Source of the DNA: Pseudomonadota bacterium
Lineage (GTDB): Bacteria; Pseudomonadota; Alphaproteobacteria; Kiloniellales; J153
Direction: 5' to 3'
NCBI GenBank assembly: GCA_022572105.1
Contig: JACZWN010000030.1
Location: 1-21,226, forward strand
DNA: 21,226 nucleotides
Part shown: positions 8,747 to 15,628 of the stretch, piece by piece
Layout of the letters: every line of letters starts with the position of its first letter
Numbering within the stretch: the stretch's first letter is position 1
Notes under the pieces: generated by a model
Seen by the model: the letters and a program-made list of their open reading frames with translations, nothing else
Database searches by the model: none
What the model was told of the DNA's origin: nothing
Translations under genes and position numbers: made by a program

Positions 8747-9219
8747 CCGAGACCAAGACCGAGACCGAGTCCCAGTCTCTGACCCAACTGGGCGCCAAGG
8801 CGGAGCTGCCGGCCTCGCCCGAGGCGGCCAAGATCGAGACCGTGCCCAACCCGCACCCGGGCACGCTCTACCTGGTGCGCTTCACCTGCCCGGAGTTCAC
8901 CTCGCTCTGCCCGGTGACCGGCCAGCCGGACTTCGCCCATCTGGTGATCGACTACGTGCCCGAGGCGGCGCTGGTGGAGAGCAAGTCGCTCAAGCTCTAT
9001 CTCGGCTCGTTCCGCAACCACGGCGCCTTACACGAGGACTGCACGCTCGCCATCGCCAAGCGCCTGATCGCCGCGCTCGAGCCCCGGTGGCTGCGCATCG
9101 GCGGCTACTGGTACCCGCGCGGCGGCATGCCGATCGACGTCTTCTACCAGTCCGGCCCGCCGCCCGAGGGCCTGTGGCTGCCCGACCAGGGGGTCCAGCC
9201 CTACCGCGGCCGGGGCTGA
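8743..9219 (+). CDS. queF: NADPH-dependent 7-cyano-7-deazaguanine (preQ0) reductase (QueF, short type)
   Basis: QueF reduces the nitrile of preQ0 to the amine of preQ1, the base that Tgt inserts. At 158 residues it is the short single-domain type (B. subtilis YkvM-like). The catalytic cysteine is Cys56 in TSLCPVTGQPDF, with the paired Asp63. The QueF motif ESKSLKLYLGSFRNH is at 79-93, and the substrate-binding His97-Glu98 pair is in ALHEDC. About 20 N-terminal residues rich in Thr, Glu and Ser look disordered. The ATG overlaps the tgt stop. A gene for an earlier step (queC, queD or queE) is not in the window, so preQ0 must come from elsewhere. Confidence 0.97.
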   Translation: MTETKTETESQSLTQLGAKAELPASPEAAKIETVPNPHPGTLYLVRFTCPEFTSLCPVTGQPDFAHLVIDYVPEAALVESKSLKLYLGSFRNHGALHEDCTLAIAKRLIAALEPRWLRIGGYWYPRGGMPIDVFYQSGPPPEGLWLPDQGVQPYRGRG

Positions 9220-9233
9220 GGCGGCTGCGCCCC

Positions 9234-10355
9234 ATGCTGACCGACCCCAAGGCCGCGATCCGCGACCAGGCGCTCGAACTCGGCTTCGACGCGGTCGGTT
9301 TCGCCGCGCCACAGCTGGCCGAGGGCGCGCGGGCGGACCTGGCCGAGTACCTGGCGCGCGGCTACCACGGCGACATGGGCTGGCTGGCGAAGAACGCGGC
9401 GCGGCGCGGCGACCCGGCCGCGCTCTGGCCCGAGGCCCGGAGCGTGGTGGTGCTGGGCCTCGACTACGGCCCGGCCGAGGACCCGCTCAAGCTGCTCTCG
9501 GCCCCGGAGCGCGGCGCGATTTCGGTCTACGCGCGCGGCCGCGACTACCACGACGCGCTCCAGACGCGCCTCAAGGCGCTCGGGCGCTGGATGGCCGAGG
9601 CCTTCGGCTGCCAGGTGAAGGTCTTCGTCGACACGGCGCCGGTCATGGAGAAGCCGCTCGCCCAAGCCGCCGGCCTCGGCTGGCAGGGCAAGCACACGAA
9701 CCTCTTGGCGCGCGGCCACGGCTCCTGGCTGTTCCTGGGCGAGGTGTTCACCACCCTCGAGCTGACCCCCGATGCGCCGGAGCGCGATCACTGCGGGACC
9801 TGCCGGCGCTGCCTCGACGCCTGCCCGACCGATGCGTTCCCGGCGCCCTACCGGCTCGACGCAAGGCGCTGCATCTCGTACCTGACCATCGAGCACAAGG
9901 GCCACATCGCGCGCGAGTTCCGCGCCGCCATGGGCAACCGGATCTATGGCTGCGACGACTGCTTGGCGGTCTGCCCCTGGAACAAGTTCGCAAAGCGCGC
10001 GACCGAGCCCGCGCTGCTGCCGCGCGCCGAGTTGAGCGCGCCGCGCCTGGCCGACCTGGCGCGCCTCGACGACGCGGCGTTTCGCCGGCTCTTTTCGGGC
10101 ACCGCGATCAAGCGCACGGGGCGCGACCGCTTCGTCCGCAACGTGCTGATCGCGCTCGGCAACGGCGGCGACCCGAAACAGGTCCCGACGGTCGAGGCCT
10201 TGCTCGACGACGCCTCGCCGCTGGTGCGCGCCATGGCGGTCTGGGCGCTCGCGCGCCTGGCCGAGGCGCCGAGCTTCGCCCGCGCCCGCGACCGGCGCCT
10301 GCCGAACGAAGACGACCCGGCCGTGCGCGGCGAGTGGGAATTCGGCGCCGGCTGA
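9234..10355 (+). CDS. queG: Epoxyqueuosine reductase (QueG)
   Basis: QueG is a cobalamin- and iron-sulfur-dependent reductase that removes the epoxide oxygen from epoxyqueuosine in tRNA, the last step to queuosine. From the ATG at 9234 it is 373 residues. Ferredoxin-like cluster cysteines are visible: Cys187, Cys190, Cys193 and Cys197 (CGTCRRCLDACP), then Cys213, Cys240, Cys243 and Cys247 (CDDCLAVCPWNKF). Asp133 in VFVDTAPVMEKPLAQ matches the proposed catalytic acid. The C-terminus after about residue 300 is helical and HEAT-like (VEALLDDASPLVRAMAVWALARL), as in long QueG proteins. The gene starts 14 bases after queF and ends the queuosine run. An in-frame upstream extension overlapping queF is a shadow. 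Confidence 0.97.
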   Translation: MLTDPKAAIRDQALELGFDAVGFAAPQLAEGARADLAEYLARGYHGDMGWLAKNAARRGDPAALWPEARSVVVLGLDYGPAEDPLKLLSAPERGAISVYARGRDYHDALQTRLKALGRWMAEAFGCQVKVFVDTAPVMEKPLAQAAGLGWQGKHTNLLARGHGSWLFLGEVFTTLELTPDAPERDHCGTCRRCLDACPTDAFPAPYRLDARRCISYLTIEHKGHIAREFRAAMGNRIYGCDDCLAVCPWNKFAKRATEPALLPRAELSAPRLADLARLDDAAFRRLFSGTAIKRTGRDRFVRNVLIALGNGGDPKQVPTVEALLDDASPLVRAMAVWALARLAEAPSFARARDRRLPNEDDPAVRGEWEFGAG

Positions 10356-10414
10356 AGCGCCTGTGTAGCTCACCTAGGCGCCGATGAGTCTATCCGCTCG
10401 CCGCCAGGTCATGA

Positions 10415-10583
10415 ACCACAGAGACACAGAGGCACAGAGAACCAACACAAGAATCACCACAAAGACACAAAGGCACTAAGAAATTTTAGGTTGCGCGCTT
10501 TGCGCGCTTAAACCCTCTTCGTGTTCTTTGTGTCTTCGTGGTCAAATATCTTTTCTTCCTCTGTGCCTCTGTGTCTCTGTGGT
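10415..10583. repeat. Long imperfect palindrome of CACAGAGACACAGAGG-type words
   Basis: The outer arms 10415-10439 and 10559-10583 are perfect 25-base inverted copies (core CCACAGAGACACAGAGGC). Inner arms at 10456-10480 and 10517-10542 pair imperfectly and are built on the related word CCACAAAGACACAAAG. The centre holds a small perfect hairpin, GCGCGC-TTT-GCGCGC, at 10493-10507. The composition is foreign to the surrounding G+C-rich genes. It sits just after queG, so a transcript from either side would fold into a long hairpin; a terminator role is possible but there is no clean U-tract. Around it, 10356-10414 and 10584-10618 hold no gene. Words of this kind are familiar to me from intergenic DNA of unrelated environmental bacteria, which I cannot verify here. 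Confidence 0.88.
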
Positions 10584-10618
10584 GAATATTTTTTGGGGAT
10601 GCTCAGAACTATCTCATT

Positions 10619-10816
10619 TTACTCCGTGGGTTCGGGTCTGGGCATGCACAGGAAGCTGGCGCGGACCGGTTGGAGCAGGCCGCAGGGCGTCCAGAACGAA
10701 TCTTTGTCCCGGTAGCTCACCGCGCCGTCCCGGCACTCGTAGCGCGCCTCATCGAGCACCTCCTCGGGGATGTTGAGCAGGTTGCCGTAACAGACCGAGA
10801 CGATCCTGGGCCCCGG
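10619..10816 (-). pseudogene. Headless C-terminal remnant of a small Cys-containing (probably exported) protein
   Basis: Directly after the betC stop, and in the same frame, 65 sense codons run to a TAA at 10621-10619. The translation begins PGPRIVSVCYGNLLNIPEEV and ends PVRASFLCMPRPEPTE, with four cysteines (positions 9, 28, 45, 57) spaced as in small disulfide-bonded periplasmic proteins. The codon use is that of a real gene. There is no start codon, signal peptide or lipobox before it; the first in-frame GTG would skip the first 19 residues. It resembles the end of small alphaproteobacterial lipoproteins as I remember them, without a name I can give. Most likely betC was joined to a decapitated gene. 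Readthrough of the betC TGA would instead yield a fusion. Confidence 0.55.
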
Positions 10817-12382
10817 TCAGTCGCCGGAGCCGTCCGGCGGCGGTTCCTTTCGGCGCGCGGCAGGCGGGCGCGGCAGGCGGGCGCGGCGCTCGAGGTCGCC
10901 GAGCGCCTCGGTCACGTTGCGCGCGTAGAGCCGGGCTGCGTCCTGGCGCGGTTCGTAGTCCCAGGGCGCGGGACGACCCCGGCGTAGCGCCTCGAACACC
11001 AGGCGCCGGCGGCGCTGGCTGATGACCACCCGGCGCCTGAGCGCGGCGAAGTCCCAGCGCTCGGCCACCTCCTCGGCGAAGGCGGCTTCCCGTTGCTCCT
11101 GCGTGGGGTCGCCCGCGAGGTTCGCAAGCTCATGGGGATCGGCCTCGAGGTCGAAGAGCTGCGCCGGCGCCCCCTCCCCGACCACGTACTTGTACGCGCC
11201 GCGCCGGATCATGACCAGCGGCCCGGCCGCGCCCTCGCCCAGGTATTCGCCGTGGACCGCGTCGGGCCAACCCTCCGCGCGCCCCTCCATGAGCGGCGCC
11301 AAGCTGTTGCCCGGCAGCGGCCCGGCCTCGGCGGCGCCGCCGGCGAGATCGATCAGCGTCGGACAGAGGTCGAGAAGCGACACGTTGTCTTTGACCCGAC
11401 GTGGCGCGAAGCGCCCCGGCGCGTGCACGACCAGCGGCACCCGCGCGGCCCATTCGTAGAACGTCATCTTGTACCACATGCCGCGCTCGCCCAGCATCTC
11501 GCCGTGGTCGGAAGTCAACACGACGATGGTGTCCTCGGCCAGCCCGGCGGCCTCGAGCGCGGCCACGAGCGCGCCCACCTTGTCGTCGACGTAGGAGATC
11601 GCGCCGTAATAGGCGCGCCGCGCCGCCAGCACGCGCGCCTCGGTGAGCGCGTAGCGCCCCATGTCGCAGAGGTCGTAGAGCCGGCGGCTGTGCGGGTCGC
11701 GCTCGGCGTAGGGAATCGCCGGCACCGTGGGCGGGTCGATCTCGTCCTCGGCGTAGCGCGCCCAGTATTCCTCCGCGATGGTGAAGGGGTCGTGGGGATG
11801 AGTGAAGGAGACCAGCAGCAGGAACGGCCGCGGATCGTCGTCGCGCGCCAGGTCGTAGACCTTGCGCACCGCCTGATGCGCCACCTCGTCGTCGAAGTCG
11901 ATCTGCATGGAACGCGCGCAGGGCCCCGCCTCGACCACGCTCGACATGGTGTGGAAGTAATCCTGGCGCGCCTCGGGATCATCCCAATTCGGCGTCCAGC
12001 CAAAGTCGGCGGGATAGATGTCGGTGGTCAGGCGCTCCTCGAAGCCGTGCAGCTGGTCCGGGCCGACGAAGTGCATCTTGCCGGCGAGCACGGTGCGGTA
12101 GCCCAGGCGCCGCAGGCGGTGGGCGAAGGTCGGCACCGAGGCCGGGAACTCGGCCGCGTTGTCGAAGGCGCCGATCTCGGAGGGCATCAGCCCGGCGAGC
12201 ATGGAGAAGCGCGACGGCGCGCAGAGCGGCGAATTGCAGTAGGCGTTCTCGAACACCACCCCGGCCTCGGCGAGCGCGGCCATGTGCGGCGCCTTGACCA
12301 CGGCATGGCCGTGGAACGGCAAGGCCGGCGCCGCCATCTGGTCGGCCTGGACGAAGAGGATGTTGGGGCGTTTCGCGGACAT
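10817..12382 (-). CDS. betC: Choline-sulfatase (BetC)
   Basis: BetC hydrolyses choline-O-sulfate to choline and sulfate, supplying choline for glycine betaine synthesis. The 521-residue protein is an alkaline-phosphatase-superfamily sulfatase. It opens with RPNILFVQADQMAAPALPFHG (metal-binding Asp). The formylglycine motif is NSPLCAPSRFSMLAG, a Cys-type site needing conversion. Then come GKMHFVGPDQLHGFEERLTTDIYPADFGW, which is highly characteristic of choline sulfatases, the second metal site VLTSDHGEMLGERGMWYKM, and the C-terminal block RRVVISQRRRRLVFEALRRG followed by WDYEPRQDA typical of the choline-sulfatase C-terminal domain. The last 19 residues (after ERRAR) form an unusual Pro/Arg tail containing a 13-base tandem duplication. 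No betA, betB or betI is adjacent. It is divergent from fetA across 79 bases. Confidence 0.93.
   Translation of the reverse strand: MSAKRPNILFVQADQMAAPALPFHGHAVVKAPHMAALAEAGVVFENAYCNSPLCAPSRFSMLAGLMPSEIGAFDNAAEFPASVPTFAHRLRRLGYRTVLAGKMHFVGPDQLHGFEERLTTDIYPADFGWTPNWDDPEARQDYFHTMSSVVEAGPCARSMQIDFDDEVAHQAVRKVYDLARDDDPRPFLLLVSFTHPHDPFTIAEEYWARYAEDEIDPPTVPAIPYAERDPHSRRLYDLCDMGRYALTEARVLAARRAYYGAISYVDDKVGALVAALEAAGLAEDTIVVLTSDHGEMLGERGMWYKMTFYEWAARVPLVVHAPGRFAPRRVKDNVSLLDLCPTLIDLAGGAAEAGPLPGNSLAPLMEGRAEGWPDAVHGEYLGEGAAGPLVMIRRGAYKYVVGEGAPAQLFDLEADPHELANLAGDPTQEQREAAFAEEVAERWDFAALRRRVVISQRRRRLVFEALRRGRPAPWDYEPRQDAARLYARNVTEALGDLERRARLPRPPAARRKEPPPDGSGD
10859..10884. repeat. 13-base tandem duplication inside the betC 3' end
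   Basis: GGCAGGCGGGCGC occurs twice head-to-tail (10859-10871 and 10872-10884). Thirteen is not a multiple of three, so the duplication shifts the reading frame of the betC C-terminus. It codes for the Pro/Arg tail and lies only about 40 bases from the betC stop and the adjoining gene remnant. Confidence 0.8.
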
Positions 12383-12393
12383 GATCGTGGACC

Positions 12394-12409
12394 TGAGTTT
12401 CGCGACTCA
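12394..12409. promoter_or_regulatory. Candidate operator in the betC/fetA divergent gap
   Basis: The 79-base gap between the divergent starts contains the inverted repeat TGAGT-N6-ACTCA at 12394-12409, followed by the only A+T-rich stretch of the gap (CATACTAAATACC). That combination fits a shared promoter with a regulator site, but no known binding motif is matched. A good ribosome-binding site for fetA (AAGGTGGAG) lies at about 12447-12455. Confidence 0.3.
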
Positions 12410-12461
12410 TACTAAATACCAGGTTTGCCCTCCCGCTGCCCGCCGCTAAGGTGGAGCCTCC

Positions 12462-13058
12462 ATGCTCGAAGTTCGCGCCCTCAGCCGCCCCGGCCTGGCG
12501 CCGGTCGATCTCGACCTGGCCGCCGGCGAGGCGCTCGCCCTGCTCGGCCCCTCGGGCTCGGGCAAGACCCTGCTGTTGCGCGCGATCGCCGATCTCGACC
12601 CCAACCAGGGCCGGGTCGGCCTCGACGGCGAGGACCGCGAGGACGTGCCCGCGCCGACCTGGCGCCGGCGGGTCACCTACCTCTCGACCGAGCCGGGCTG
12701 GTGGGCGGAGCGGGCGGGCGAGCACTTCCCCGATGCCGCGGGAGCCAAGGCCCTGCTGCCGCCGCTCGGCCTGCCCGAGGACATGATGGCGCGCCCGATC
12801 GCGGAGTTGTCCACCGGCGAGCGCCACCGCCTGGCGCTGGCCCGGGTGCTGGTCCAGGCGCCGCGCGTGCTGCTGCTCGACGAGCCGACCTCGGGCCTCG
12901 ACCAGGAGACCACGCGCATGGTCGAGGCGGTCTTGCGCGCGCGCCTGGCGGACGGCGCCGCGATCCTGTTCTCGACCCACGACGAGGCCCTGGCCGCGCG
13001 CCTCGGCGACCGCTGCGTGCGCGTGCGCGACGGCCGGGTCGAGACAGAAACACCATGA
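12462..13058 (+). CDS. fetA: ABC transporter ATP-binding protein, FetA (YbbL) type
   Basis: This 198-residue single-domain ATPase has Walker A GPSGSGKT at 29-36, a slightly unusual signature LSTGE at 116-120, Walker B VLLLDE at 136-141 with the D-loop SGLD, and the switch histidine His173 (STHD). The Q-loop region is short and lacks an obvious glutamine (YLSTEPGWWAERAGEHF). Its identification as FetA rests mainly on the immediately following FetB-family permease, whose start overlaps its stop by four bases. FetAB in E. coli has been linked to iron export and oxidative-stress resistance. The ATG at 12462 has a strong ribosome-binding site just upstream. Confidence 0.88.
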   Translation: MLEVRALSRPGLAPVDLDLAAGEALALLGPSGSGKTLLLRAIADLDPNQGRVGLDGEDREDVPAPTWRRRVTYLSTEPGWWAERAGEHFPDAAGAKALLPPLGLPEDMMARPIAELSTGERHRLALARVLVQAPRVLLLDEPTSGLDQETTRMVEAVLRARLADGAAILFSTHDEALAARLGDRCVRVRDGRVETETP

Positions 13059-13858
13059 CCGCGACCTACATCACCCTCGATTACCTCGACCTCGGGTTGG
13101 CCGCGCTGCTGCTCGTGCTGAACGGCGCCCTGTCGATCTGGCTGCGCCTCGGGCTCGAGCGCCAGCTCCTGATCGCGGCGCTGCGCATGTGCGTGCAACT
13201 CGGCCTCATGGGCCTCGTGCTCAAGACCCTGTTCGCCGTGGTCTCGCCCTGGCTCACCGGGCTCGCGGTCGTGGTCATGGTGGCCTTCGCCGGGCGCGAG
13301 GTCATGGCCCGCCAGGAGACCCGCTTCCGCGGCTTCTGGGCCTACGGGCTGGGCACCACCTCGGTCCTGTTCGCCGGTACCCTGGTCACCGTGTTCGCGC
13401 TGGCCACCCAGATCCAGGCCGATCCCTGGTACCACCCGCGCTACGCCATCCCGCTGCTCGGCATGATCCTGGGCAACACCATGACCGGCATCGCGATCGG
13501 GCTGAACACGCTGACCGGGCGCGTGAAGCGCGAGCGCGCGGCGATCGAGACCATGCTGGCCCTCGGCGAGACCCGGGCCGCGGCGTTCCGGCCCTTCGTG
13601 CGCTCGGCCGTGCGCAACGGCCTGATCCCGATCGTCAACGCCATGTCGGCGGCCGGCGTGGTTTCGCTGCCCGGCATGATGACCGGTCAGATCCTCTCGG
13701 GCGTCGAGCCCATGGAAGCGATCAAGTACCAGATCCTGATCATGTTCCTGATCGCCGGCGGCACGGCGTTGGGCGTGGTCACCGCGGTGCACGCCGGCGC
13801 GCTGCGCTTGAGCGACGCGCGCCACCGCCTGCGCCTCGACCGCCTGGCGGGCAACTGA
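13055..13858 (+). CDS. fetB: ABC transporter permease, FetB (YbbM, UPF0014) family
   Basis: This 267-residue integral membrane protein has about seven hydrophobic segments. UPF0014/FetB hallmarks are visible: LRMCVQLGLMGLVLKTLF near residues 43-60, GREVMARQETRF, the block AIPLLGMILGNTMTGIAIGL followed by NTLTGRVKRERAAIETMLALGET, and the late motif VVSLPGMMTGQILSGVEPMEAIKYQ. With FetA it would form an inner-membrane exporter, by analogy with E. coli for iron; the metal is not shown by the sequence. Translation is coupled to fetA (ATGA overlap). Some relatives are labelled TSUP or metal-resistance proteins, but the fetA neighbour supports FetB. Confidence 0.93.
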   Translation: MTATYITLDYLDLGLAALLLVLNGALSIWLRLGLERQLLIAALRMCVQLGLMGLVLKTLFAVVSPWLTGLAVVVMVAFAGREVMARQETRFRGFWAYGLGTTSVLFAGTLVTVFALATQIQADPWYHPRYAIPLLGMILGNTMTGIAIGLNTLTGRVKRERAAIETMLALGETRAAAFRPFVRSAVRNGLIPIVNAMSAAGVVSLPGMMTGQILSGVEPMEAIKYQILIMFLIAGGTALGVVTAVHAGALRLSDARHRLRLDRLAGN

Positions 13859-13903
13859 GGCCAAGTCTCGTTGATACCCGGCCAGGCCCTCGGCGCCGCT
13901 CTT

Positions 13904-13921
13904 CCCGGCCCTTGGGCCGGG
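13904..13921. terminator. Possible terminator hairpin after fetAB
   Basis: CCCGGCCC-TT-GGGCCGGG is a perfect 8-base-pair stem with a 2-base loop, 45 bases after the fetB stop. It has no T-tract, so intrinsic termination is uncertain; the tiny loop would open by one or two pairs in RNA. The rest of the gap up to 14126 shows no convincing gene. Confidence 0.35.
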
Positions 13922-14126
13922 CGCCTTCCGGTGTCATGAATGGACCGGGCCCGCGGGGCGAAGGGGCTGGCCCAGTGCTCCGTCCTCGGCTACGCTCGGT
14001 CTCCGGCACAGCGGTCGCGGGTCGCAGGTACCAGTCGGGAGATCGCGAAGCCGACCTGAACCGGCCGTTTCGGCGAATCCTGGTCTATCGGGGTCTCCGA
14101 TGTGCTTTCGCGGCGATCACTTGGCG

Positions 14127-14363
14127 ATGAGGCTTTCCGGTACGCTGATCGGGGTCGGATTTCTGTTACTCGGCATCTTTGCGGTAATCGGACCGGGCGT
14201 GCCCACATCCGAGGCGAACCAGGACAAAGCGTTCTGGTTTGGAATGCATCTGATCGTTGGGGGCGCCATAGCTGTTTTCGCCTCCTGGACCGCCAAAGAC
14301 CTGAACGGCATCTGGTGCCGCCATCCGCGCCGCTGGGGATCGAGCGGGCGCGTCGATCGCTAA
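14127..14363 (+). CDS. Possible small two-helix membrane protein, unknown family
   Basis: This frame gives 78 residues from the ATG at 14127. It has two clear hydrophobic helices, LIGVGFLLLGIFAVIGPGV and FGMHLIVGGAIAVFASW, separated by a short polar loop (PTSEANQDK), and a basic tail (CRHPRRWGSSGRVDR). That organisation is protein-like and unlike the Pro/Arg/Ala-rich shadow frames. Third-position G/C is lower than in neighbouring genes, and there is no strong ribosome-binding site. An alternative ATG at 14100 adds nine polar residues. I do not recognise a family. It stands alone between fetB and the convergent cytosine deaminase. Confidence 0.45.
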   Translation: MRLSGTLIGVGFLLLGIFAVIGPGVPTSEANQDKAFWFGMHLIVGGAIAVFASWTAKDLNGIWCRHPRRWGSSGRVDR

Positions 14364-14425
14364 GCGATCTCTTGCGTGCCGTTGGGCTGGGCGGCTTCCG
14401 GTGCCCGGAGCGAACGGGCCGGTGC

Positions 14426-14890
14426 TCAATCGCTTTCGGCGATGTCCTCGTTCCAGATCTCCGGGTGCTCGCGGATGAAGCGGCCCATGAGCGCGATGCA
14501 GTCCGGGTCCTGCAGGAGCGCGACCTCGACGCCGCGCCCCGATAGGAAGCCGATGTCGCCGGCGAAGTTCTCGTCCTCGCCGACCACGACGCGCGGGATG
14601 CCGAACTGGATGATCGCGCCGGAGCACATCATGCAGGGGCTCAAGGTCGTATAGAGCGTTACGTTCTTGTAGTGCCGGCGGCGCCCGGCGCGGCGCAGGC
14701 AGTCCATCTCGCCGTGGGCGATGGGGTCGCCCTCCTGGACGCGGCGGTTGTGGCCGGCGCCCACGACCGCGCCGTCTTCGACCATGACCGCGCCGATCGG
14801 CAGCCCGCCCTCGTCGTAGCCGGTCTTGGCCTCGGCGTAGGCAAGCGCCATGAACTTGCGGTGCTCGTCGCTCGGCTCGATGATCGGCAT
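14426..14890 (-). CDS. Cytosine deaminase, yeast Fcy1 type (CDA/TadA fold)
   Basis: This 154-residue zinc deaminase would convert cytosine to uracil. Zinc ligands and catalytic acid are His59 and Glu61 (IAHGEMDCL) plus Cys86 and Cys89 (TLYTTLSPCMMCSGAII). Similarity to Saccharomyces Fcy1 extends beyond the motif: GYDEGGLPIGA, GHNRR (Asn48), FGIPRVVVGEDENF (Phe109), and the C-terminal WNEDIAE, whose Trp146 and Asp149 match Fcy1 Trp152 and Asp155 that contact the pyrimidine. TadA and guanine deaminases lack this C-terminal signature. It is the last gene of the URC run, 43 bases after upp, which supports a pyrimidine role. The ATG at 14890 follows GGGGAGCA. Annotation pipelines may label it simply nucleoside deaminase. 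Confidence 0.87.
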   Translation of the reverse strand: MPIIEPSDEHRKFMALAYAEAKTGYDEGGLPIGAVMVEDGAVVGAGHNRRVQEGDPIAHGEMDCLRRAGRRRHYKNVTLYTTLSPCMMCSGAIIQFGIPRVVVGEDENFAGDIGFLSGRGVEVALLQDPDCIALMGRFIREHPEIWNEDIAESD

Positions 14891-14933
14891 GGCTGCTCCC
14901 CGTCGAAATCCCCTTCCCTAACCGATCGCCGCC

Positions 14934-15566
14934 TTACTTGGTGCCGTAGAGGCGGTCGCCGGCGTCGCCCAGGCCGGGCACGATGTAGCCGTGGCCGTTC
15001 AGGCGATCGTCGATCGCGGCGGTAATGATGTGGACGTCCGGATGCGCCTCGCTGAACGCCTGGATGCCCTCGGGCGCGGCCAGCAGGCAGACGAACTTGA
15101 TGTTGTTCGCGCCCTCCTCCTTGAGGCGGCCGACCGCCGCCACCGCCGAGTTGCCGGTCGCCAGCATGGGATCGACGACGATCACCAGGCGGTCGCTCAA
15201 GTCGCGCGGCACCTTGAAGTAGTACTCCACGGCGACCAGGGTCTCCGGGTCGCGATACAGCCCGATGTGCCCGACGCGCGCCGAGGGTATCAGTTCGAGC
15301 ATGCCTTCGAGCAGCCCGTTGCCGGCGCGCAGGATCGAGACCAAGACCATCTTCTTGCCCTCGAGCCGGGGCGCGGTCATCTTGGTCAGCGGGGTCTCGA
15401 TTTCCTCGCTGGTCAGCGGCAGGTCGCGGGTCACCTCGTAGCCGAGCAGGAGCGCGATCTCGCGCAGCAGCTGGCGGAACTCGGCGGTGCGGGTTTCCTT
15501 GCGCCGCATGAGCGCGAGCTTGTGCTGGACCAGCGGATGATCGACCAAGGTGACGTTATCCGGCAT
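14934..15566 (-). CDS. upp: Uracil phosphoribosyltransferase (Upp; URC6 role)
   Basis: Upp makes UMP from uracil and PRPP. The protein is 210 residues from the ATG at 15566, close to E. coli Upp (208). Diagnostic blocks are HPLVQHKLALMRRKET at the N-terminus, PLTKMTAPRLEGKKMVLVSI, LRAGNGLLEGMLELIPSARVG, the PRPP loop VIVVDPMLATGNSAVAAV, and the uracil-binding end AAIDDRLNGHGYIVPGLGDA followed by GDRLYGTK. A GTG at 15581 is in frame but the ATG is better placed behind AAGGGGAG. It lies 62 bases after URC4 in the same orientation, so it is probably the uracil-activating step of the URC route and not only salvage. Confidence 0.96.
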   Translation of the reverse strand: MPDNVTLVDHPLVQHKLALMRRKETRTAEFRQLLREIALLLGYEVTRDLPLTSEEIETPLTKMTAPRLEGKKMVLVSILRAGNGLLEGMLELIPSARVGHIGLYRDPETLVAVEYYFKVPRDLSDRLVIVVDPMLATGNSAVAAVGRLKEEGANNIKFVCLLAAPEGIQAFSEAHPDVHIITAAIDDRLNGHGYIVPGLGDAGDRLYGTK

Positions 15567-15628
15567 GAGGCTCCCCTTCACCGCTTGTCCGGCCCGGTTT
15601 CAGGGCCCGGCTTCGATCTCACCCTACT

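Noticed and set aside
11093..12415. 440-codon plus-strand frame across betC
   Set aside because: It is antisense to an unmistakable choline sulfatase and shows the same His/Arg/Gln/Asp-rich shadow composition.
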